This document shows, piece by piece, positions 57,196 to 64,000 of a stretch of 64,000 bases of DNA; the stretch's first letter is position 1, and every line of letters starts with the position of its first letter. The notes under the pieces are model-generated. The model had not been told where the DNA came from. It searched no databases and saw nothing but the letters and a program-made list of their open reading frames with translations. Made by a program: the position numbers and the translations under genes. Origin of the DNA: Rhinopomastus cyanomelas. Lineage: Eukaryota; Chordata; Aves; Bucerotiformes; Rhinopomastidae. The stretch covers positions 558,001 to 622,000 of the forward strand of contig VXBP01008594.1 of assembly GCA_013400115.1 (NCBI GenBank), read 5' to 3'.

Positions 57196-57475
57196 TAGAA
57201 TCATAGAACCATAGAAATCATAGAAACCATAGAATCATAGAAAGTCATAGAATGGACTGGGTTGGAAGGAACCTCCAAAGGTCATCCAGTGTAACCCCCC
57301 TGCAGGGAGCAGGAACAGCCTGAACTAGATCAAGTTGCTCAGAGCCTTGGCTAGCCTCCCCTTGAGTATCCTCAGGGATGAGGCCTCAGCTCCCTCCCTG
57401 GGCAACCTGTTCCAGTGTCCATCTTCTCCCTCCATGGGCAACCTGTTCCAGACTCCATTCTTCTCTGCATCCTTC
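57196..57475 (-). repeat. CR1 3' fragment, minus strand, with expanded tail
   Basis: Five irregular inverted tail units over 57197-57256 (ATAGAATCATAGAACCATAG and similar), then GGGTTGGAAGGAACCTCCAA, CATCCAGTGTAACCCCCCTG, TTGAGTATCCTCAGGGATGA and an internally duplicated CTCCCTGGGCAACCTGTTCC segment. Confidence 0.93.
57390..57461 (+). repeat. 36-bp tandem duplication inside a CR1 copy
   Basis: CTCCCTCCCTGGGCAACCTG with TTCCAGTGTCCATCTT recurs from 57426 as CTCCCTCCATGGGCAACCTG with TTCCAGACTCCATTCTT. The duplication arose within the minus-strand CR1 at 57196. Confidence 0.88.
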
Positions 57476-59701
57476 TGTCCTGGCTCTAAGCAGGGACTGG
57501 GGAGGATTTCAGACCTTGCAACCCAGTGCAGCCTCCTCCTGCAGTCTGCATCCCTGTCTCAGTGGTCTGGTTCCAGCAGATCCCTGCAAAGATTGCAAAC
57601 ACCACGTTAAACCTTAAAAGGGGGACCTGGTTTGTGCAAGGCTGTGTGACCTCAGGGAAGGCTGCAGGACGGGAGTGCAGACAAGGGCATCCCAAGTTTG
57701 CTCCTGCGAGGCTAAGCCTTTTCCAGGCAGCTCACGCTGGAGCTGTGCTGCTGCCTGATAACCAGCTCCCGAGCCGACCCAGACACGTGTCAGTGCCGGG
57801 AACATTGTGATTGATTGTGTTCCTTCCTGGCAAGGGTTGGGTTTGGTTTTCTTCGTGGAGCCTGGCCTCAGCAGGCATGGGAGATAAGGCAGCACAGAGT
57901 GTCGATCAAACCCCATCGGGTAGTGCTGCACATGGGGGTGGGTTTAGGACCTGCTCTGGCACTGGAATGGGAGGATTTGAGGGCTCAGGGGCTGCATAAG
58001 AGGCTCGGGATGGGCAAGGAGTGTTTCTGACTCACTGGACCCCCATGCCGGGTGAGTTTGAGTCCAGCTGCTGTGCACAGCCACAGTACCAAGGAGATAG
58101 GAGCAAAGCAGAGTGCTGACAGATCTGGGATGTGGTAGGGGATTAGCCTCTGTAAAGACCATCATTTATTGTTTCTGATGATGTCTGACACTCAGGAGGG
58201 TTCAGCTGGTCCCCAGATCAAAGCTGTCCTCTCCCAGCTTAGCCTCACAACCGCCATCCTTGTCTCGGTGCTGCCACAAGGCGGAACACTCTATTTCCAT
58301 CTCCCTGTGGGTCTCCGGGTGTGAACTGCCCTGGATTCCTCTGCAGGGCAGGGAAGGGCTGGAGATGACACTCCACATCCTCATCTGGTCCTGTGCTACC
58401 CATTTCCAGCAGAGCCAGCCAAACTCTGAGGTCCTTTGAAGTTTTCCAATCCCTCCAAACTCACTCTGTGCTGAAGTTGGTGCTTTGGAGCCCAGATACA
58501 GACAGCTGGAGCTTCTCTCTATCTTCTTGTCACTGCTGTCAGGCTGCAAGGCTGAGATAGGAACTTTCCCAGCAGCTGCTGGGTCTGACCCAGTGTGGCC
58601 ATCTCAGCACAGGCAGCAGCCTAACATCTTGCACCTCCCTCATCTCCCAAACTTAGCAGGTTGAACCCTGTTCATCCTTTGTGGGGTGGCTGTGGTGTAA
58701 AGGGGCGAAGGTGGTAGGGATGTGGCCTTCAAGGAACAAAGAGGCAAACAAAGAAAAAGCATCCTTCCACCTTTATAAAAGTTAAATAGAATCAATCCTC
58801 CCAGATCAAAAAAACAATTCACAGAGGTGTTGGCTAATGGAGATTAAGGCATTTGCAGCCTTGGGATGGATCCAGAGAATTAGGTTCCTAATCTTGAGTC
58901 CCAGTCTCACAGTTGCTTTTAGCTATGCTCAGCACCACACAGCTTTTGTGGTACCTCCTTGTTTCTACAGGACCAGCGGCTCCTGGGCGCTGGGGACGCA
59001 CAGCAGGACCAGCACAGCATGGGCATTTGCTAATGATTTGTGCAGAGAAGTGGAGAGGGTGGGGGGACCTGGGGCTTTGAGCCTCACCAGAGCAGGGAAG
59101 ATTCCTCCCATCCCATGCTACAGAAGAGGACATCTAAAAGCAGCTCCCAGCAGCAGCAGCTGGCTGAAGGAGGGAGGCAGCTTGCAGGGGTTTCCTCCTG
59201 AATACACTTTCTCTCTTTTTCACTTTTTTTTTAATGAACAGTAATAACCATCCTTCTTTTTTAAAAAATAACAATTGCAAACTGTCTGACATCCAGGGAA
59301 ATAATGAATTCACCAGCCTTCTCTGATGTGTCAGTCTGCATCCAGGAGCTGCACGCAGCGGGAGGAGGAGGAGGAGGAAGCAGGAGGTGCTGCCCTACAT
59401 TGGGCAGGTAAACTTTCCTGCCTTCCAGGCACATTCAGCAGCTGAGGTGAGGCAGGAGACAGGCCACCGCTTTTTGGAGTCACACCATTGTCCCAGAACC
59501 AGGGCACTGTAGGTTTCAGTGGGACTTGCACAGGAGTGTGGACAGGGGGCAGATCCAGCCTGGGACTGAGGGTGACTCCACTTCCAGTTAAGCAGCCCAT
59601 GTCTGTCTGTGTCTCAGTTTCCCCTTGTGACATGTGTGCTGCTCCCTGCACAGGTGGGATTTTGGGGGCAGCAAGGCCAGGTGGGCAGATAATTTTTCCT
59701 T

Positions 59702-59772
59702 TCTTCATCCCTCTCCTGGACCTCCATCCATCCCTCTCCTGGGCCTCCCTCTTTCCCTGTCCTGGACCTCCC
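59702..59772 (+). repeat. Short tandem repeat, CTCTCCTGGACCTCCATC-like unit
   Basis: Three imperfect copies of CATCCCTCTCCTGGACCTC, TCTCCTGGGCCTCCC and TGTCCTGGACCTCCCTCC, about 20-25 bp each. Confidence 0.8.
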
Positions 59773-61554
59773 TCCATTCTTTGGCCAGTGGAATTAGAGC
59801 TGTTACTCACAACTGCCTCCAGTCACACATCCCTCTCTCCTTAATCACCAGCAATACCCTCCGGTTTGCAGAAGAGACCAAAGCAAAGCAGTTCCCTCCA
59901 AAGGCTCCAGGACCCAAATCAAGGCTTGGCAGTAGCTGTTGACGTCATCCATCCCAACACTGACTTGACTGGGAGAAGCAGATGAGGCACTGGTAGATGC
60001 GATGGGTTTGCTGGGGCTGCGTTTCCCTTACAACTGGAAAGGGAAATTTTAAGTTTCTTACTCTTTGCAGAGAGGATATTTCAAATAAACAGTCGATGCC
60101 CAGCCAGCTACCTGCCGCCTGTGCAGCATCTGCCTGGTGACTGGAGCTCTGAGGGCTTCGCCAAAACTTTTTTCCCCCTCATCTGAAAGGTTTTTCAATC
60201 AAATAGAAACACAAACACAAGTGCTCACAGGGCTGTTCCTGCTTTCTCCAAAGAGAAAGGATGATGCCCAGAGCTGGGTCTCACAAAGGATTTCAGAACT
60301 TTGGTATCATTCCAATCTGAGGTGAAAATCAAATATTTAACCCACCCTCTAGGAAGGAATCTGGGGGCAAATCCCACTTCAGATTGAAAAAGAAAAGCAG
60401 AGTCTTACAGTGATAGTCTTCCATGTGAGCTGGAGAGGGCTTTGGGGAAGATCACATCCCCAGGGCGGAGAGTGGGCAGGAGGAGCTAAGCTGGCAAGTT
60501 CAAGCAAAGCTTTGGTGCCATGAAATGAAACCATCTCTGCCAGGCTTTTCCGGGTTGGAGGAATCTGCATTCTGCAGCAGAACACCGTCCCACCAGAGAA
60601 ATCCAACCTGCTGAGCCAGGGGGACTTTCGGTGGGTAAAAACCAGCGATACATCATGAAAGAAACAAAACAAGGAGGTCAGGAAATAGCAGCAGCCTCTT
60701 TCCCATCCACCTGGGATGGAGAGGAGGCTTCACTGCTGCCAACCCACCCAGCCGCCCATCTCCAACTCCATCCTGCTCCCCAAGTTTCTACAAGACAAAC
60801 AGCACCGAGAAAGAGCTGCACTGTTTAAACTTTCATCACTCTTTTTCTCCCTGCTCCCCCTCATTTCTTTTGATTCATTTTTTAGCGTCTTTCCCCAGGC
60901 CGTGTGTTCAGCAGCGCCAGTTCCCTCTTCTCCTTCCAAGGGCATCCGTGGTTGCCCTACAGTTTTCAGACTGTCCAGGCTCAACTCCCTGAAGACAGGA
61001 CCACACACAAGTGCTCCATCCTGCTGCCACCCATCCCAGGAGGGGTGACCCTGCCAGGGCTTGGCATGGGGGGAGATGCAGGATGGGTGCCAGGCAGACA
61101 GCTCCCCACCAACCAGTCTTCCATCCTCGCCAGGGCCTGGCAGCACAAGGGTGGGGGGCTGGAGGCTCTGAAGCAATGCCAGGGCTGGCACTGCAGCTGC
61201 TGTAACTTGATAGTGTGACATGGACTGAGTTTTGGGGGGTTTGCAGCCTGCCTGGGCACGGGCAGCTTCCCTGATTGTGTTTGCAGAAGAGCTGAGCAGC
61301 CTGCAGACAGAAACAGTCTCCGGGATTCACATGTAGGCTGCAAAGGAAAATCTGGTCAGTCAGGCTTGGAGAGGGGGAATATTCTGAGCTGGACTGAGAA
61401 CTCTCAGTCCTGAGGCCAACCTCACAAGCAAACGCAGAGCCCTTGCTCTGCATTGTCCCTTTTTCCTTCTCTGCCAAAGCTCCTCTTCTCCAGAGGGATC
61501 TGTTGCATCAGGGACAGGTAGAATGGTTGAAGGCCAGGGTGGTTGAGGGGAAGA

Positions 61555-61666
61555 TGCAGTAGCTGGAGGGACATGATTTAGTAGTGACTTGCTAGTGCTG
61601 GGTTAACAGTTGGACCTGGTGACTTTAAAAACCTCTTCCAACCCAAGAGATTCTGTGATTCTCTGA
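61555..61666 (+). repeat. CR1 3' fragment
   Basis: GACATGATTTAGTAGTGACT, TGCTAGTGCTGGGTTAACAG, TTGGACCTGGTGACTTTAAA and CTCTTCCAACCCAAGAG, with the tail ATTCTGTGATTCTCTG. The similarity may start slightly earlier, near 61530. Confidence 0.85.
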
Positions 61667-62855
61667 ATTGCAGCCCATGCTTCAGTTTCCTCAGGTCACC
61701 AGACCCTACGGACTTGCCCTAACTACAGGTAGCCATGCCTGAACAACCATAGCCCATCACAGCTCTTAGACAGTGAAATTTCAGCCTTTACAGGGTTGGG
61801 CAAAACCTAAGAGCCAGGTTTTATCCTTCCCAGCTCTGAAGAGCTGCTGGAAATCTGAATGCTAAATGTGTAAAGTCCTGATAAATGAAAAGCTGAACAG
61901 CCATGTGGCTGTAAGCTGCTCTGCAGTGGTTTAGGTCCTCGCAATTTGTAGCCTTCAGGCTTGATAATACAGCGAGACCCTGGGCTGTGCTGGGAAACCA
62001 CCGCCGCAAACACAGTCCCTGTAAGGGGATTCTCTCTCCAGTGCAGCAAAAGCTCCATCCTGAAATCAGGTGTGATATGTAGACCCTTTTGCTCCTCTTG
62101 GGAAGCTGCCCAAGATCCCTGATGAAATGGGGAACGTTGTTTCCCCCTTCTCTCCAAATCTTCTTTCTTTTTGTCTTCTCCTGACCTTCCCCAATTACTC
62201 ATAGTGCCCCAGCCTTCATTTTGCTGAATTACCAGACCAAATTGTCCCAAGAAAGCTGCTTTTCCTCTTTGATCAGCTCAACAGCCTTTTTTCCCCCATT
62301 GCCACCCCCGCCAAGATCTCAGGAGCATCTTGCAGGACAGACACCACTGGCCTCTGCAGCACTGCAGAGGGTGAGTGCCTGCTCCTTTTTGGAGTAGGAC
62401 AGGATACTCCTGGAAATGTAAAGGAGCCACAAAGGCTGCAGGCTGAATCATTGTGCACAAGCCCTTGACCAGCCAGCAAGCCTGGGCTCAGGATGCCCCA
62501 GAGGTTGGGATTTGCAATGGAAGATGCTCATGGCAGAGTTTGTCTTGCAAAAAGCTTCCACACGGCAAGTGGCCATGCGCAGATCAGGGCACCCAGAGCA
62601 CACGTTCTGCAATGCTCTCATCAGCTTGACTTGTCTGCAAGAGGCAAACATGCCTCCCTGACAAGCCTGCAGAGTGATGACTGAATACACAAACACTTCT
62701 GTGCACCAGAGCAAAGCTTCCAGATGCACCCTCGCTGCATGACAGGGTCAGCCAAGCCCACCGAACCCCTCCTGAGTCTCTCCCTGGGGCTTCCCAGGCT
62801 TTCTTTACTGAAGAGATAAAACACAGGAGCAGTTGTATCCTTACAGACTCAGACT

Positions 62856-62962
62856 CACACAATCACTCTGGTTGGAAAAGACCCCTGGAATCATGGAGTC
62901 CAACCATCTACCCTACCTTACAAGTTCACCCCTAAACTTTAACATCAGCTCTCTCACCAAGG
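62856..62962 (-). repeat. CR1 3' fragment, minus strand
   Basis: CACACAATCACTCTGGTTGG, AAAAGACCCCTGGAATCATG, GAGTCCAACCATCTACCC and TTCACCCCTAAACTTTAACA. It is strongly decayed. Confidence 0.85.
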
Positions 62963-63921
62963 GCCAGCTCATTGGAAGGCAACTGGCCATGAAATCACAA
63001 ACAGCTATGGGTATGGAAGAAGCACCTTCCAATGGTCTGCAGCAAGTTATGGTCACCAAGAGCATCTTCTGGTCACTGTTTGTTGTTTAGGATGCCCATT
63101 GGGAAGAAGTTCATCAGCACTGCCTTATCCACGGGATCCCATTCCTCAGGGACACTCATGTTGAGTATCCATGGCTCAGAGCAATCACCAGGGGCTGCTC
63201 TCTCCAGCCCAGCAGTTGGGTGGCCCTTCCCTACCACTGAGGCTTTGGGGGTTGAATGTGTTAACACTGTCCCAAGAGGAGTAGGTTTGTTACACAAACA
63301 GCAGGAGGGTACCAGCCACATCAGCAGGAAGTGGAAAGCAAAGCACTCAGCTTTAATTAATTAGGAAGGAGTGCTGGTAGCTGGAGGGCTTTTTGCTTTC
63401 TCCACCTCCAGGAGCCGAGTCCTGCCTGGAGGATCCTGTTATCTCCATAAATATTGGTAATAACTGAGGCTCTGTCGGCTTGCCACACCACCACCCCGCT
63501 GCCAGGAGCATTTAGAGACATCTCTGTCAGCTCTTAGCCAAAGCCGCAGTGGTAGCCTGAGGTATGAGCTCAGCACTGAGTAATTCTGATGGCCTCCTGG
63601 ATTACTCATACAGTTCGGTCTTGCCGGGCAGGACCCATTGCAGGAAAACCTCTAACTAGCCAACTAATTGAAGAAGTTGCTGAATGCACAGCCCACAGCA
63701 GCACTCATTTATTTGTGCCTCTTTGTGCTGATGTGCTGGAAAACATCCTGTTCCCAAAGCACTCCCAAGGCCAGCGGACAGACCCCAAGCTTGGCCCTGC
63801 TGACCCGGCAGCCCACAGCTCTGGAGAACTGATTAATGCCTGCCCAAGGGAGGTTTAAATACATTCAGCACAGCCTGTGTTGTGACAGAAAATCAGCAGT
63901 TTGATGGGGAGGAGATTGTCA

Positions 63922-64000
63922 TTGAATCATAAAATCATTGCGGTTGGAGAAGACCTTCAAGAGTATCCAGTCCAGCCACCAAGCCAACTATTCCAATCCG
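63922..64000 (-). repeat. CR1 3' end, minus strand, cut by window end
   Basis: TTGAATCATAAAATCATTGC, GGTTGGAGAAGACCTTCAAG and AGTATCCAGTCCAGCCACC, continuing beyond the window. Confidence 0.88.

Larger units (their letters stand above)
35801..64000 (+). other. KIRREL3: KIRREL3 downstream intron (5' part only, at least 28.2 kb)
   Basis: This noncoding sequence starts at donor GTGAGT and runs past the window edge. No sequence resembling the next KIRREL3 exon (PPDDP linker and Ig domain 2) was found. CR1 fragments occur from 38366 onward. CR1-free stretches include 35801-38365, 39790-42488, 42660-45985, 46820-50450, 52950-57195, 57475-61550 and 63000-63920. These hold candidate regulatory blocks, a higher-order minisatellite (48161-48467), an A-rich tract and otherwise nothing recognisable. 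Confidence 0.85.

Noticed and set aside
59600..59630. TGTGTCTCAGTTTCCCC, resembling the MIR core end
   Set aside because: Only about 17 bp and easily found by chance; flanks do not continue the pattern.
35801..64000. Search for the next KIRREL3 exon (PPDDP linker and Ig domain 2)
   Set aside because: No frame with the expected residues and flanking splice sites was found, so the exon is taken to lie beyond the window.
1..64000. Endogenous retrovirus, DNA transposon, CRISPR or prokaryotic-type systems
   Set aside because: No LTR pairs, transposase-like frames, direct-repeat/spacer arrays or gene clusters were seen. Mobile DNA here is CR1 plus possible ancient SINE relics.

Overview
This window is vertebrate, almost certainly avian, nuclear DNA. 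Two things show it. First, more than thirty fragments of CR1-type non-LTR retrotransposons lie on both strands, many ending in the short ATTCTATGA-type tail typical of bird CR1. Second, three short coding exons with canonical GT/AG splice sites are scattered through long noncoding sequence. There are no operons, CRISPR arrays, insertion sequences, rRNA genes or convincing tRNA genes. Nearly all open reading frames in the window are chance frames or decayed CR1 reverse-transcriptase remnants.

The only protein-coding gene I can support is KIRREL3 (NEPH2/Kin-of-IRRE-like 3), an immunoglobulin-superfamily homophilic adhesion receptor of neurons and synapses, transcribed on the + strand. Visible exons are 9908-9985 (segment after the signal peptide), 34197-34346 (first half of Ig domain 1) and 35651-35800 (second half of Ig domain 1). 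All five intact exon ends are phase 1 and the three pieces join into one uninterrupted frame. The signal-peptide exon lies upstream of the window. The exon for Ig domain 2 was not found and should lie downstream.

Layout: 1-9907 is the end of the upstream intron; 9986-34196 is a 24.2-kb intron; 34347-35650 is a 1.3-kb intron; 35801-64000 is the start of another very long intron. The introns hold CR1 fragments of at least three 3'-end types, some nested or head to head, a few microsatellites and minisatellites (notably a 15-bp/60-bp higher-order repeat at 48161-48467), three apparent relics of an ancient amniote SINE-like tail, and several CR1-free AT-rich blocks dense in TAAT/ATTA homeodomain-type cores. 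Those blocks look like conserved noncoding or enhancer candidates, which would fit a neuronal gene with giant introns.

I did not find a novel multi-gene system here. The observations most worth checking are the candidate regulatory blocks, the higher-order minisatellite, the ancient SINE-like relics, and a CR1 lying about 100 bp upstream of a KIRREL3 acceptor site.
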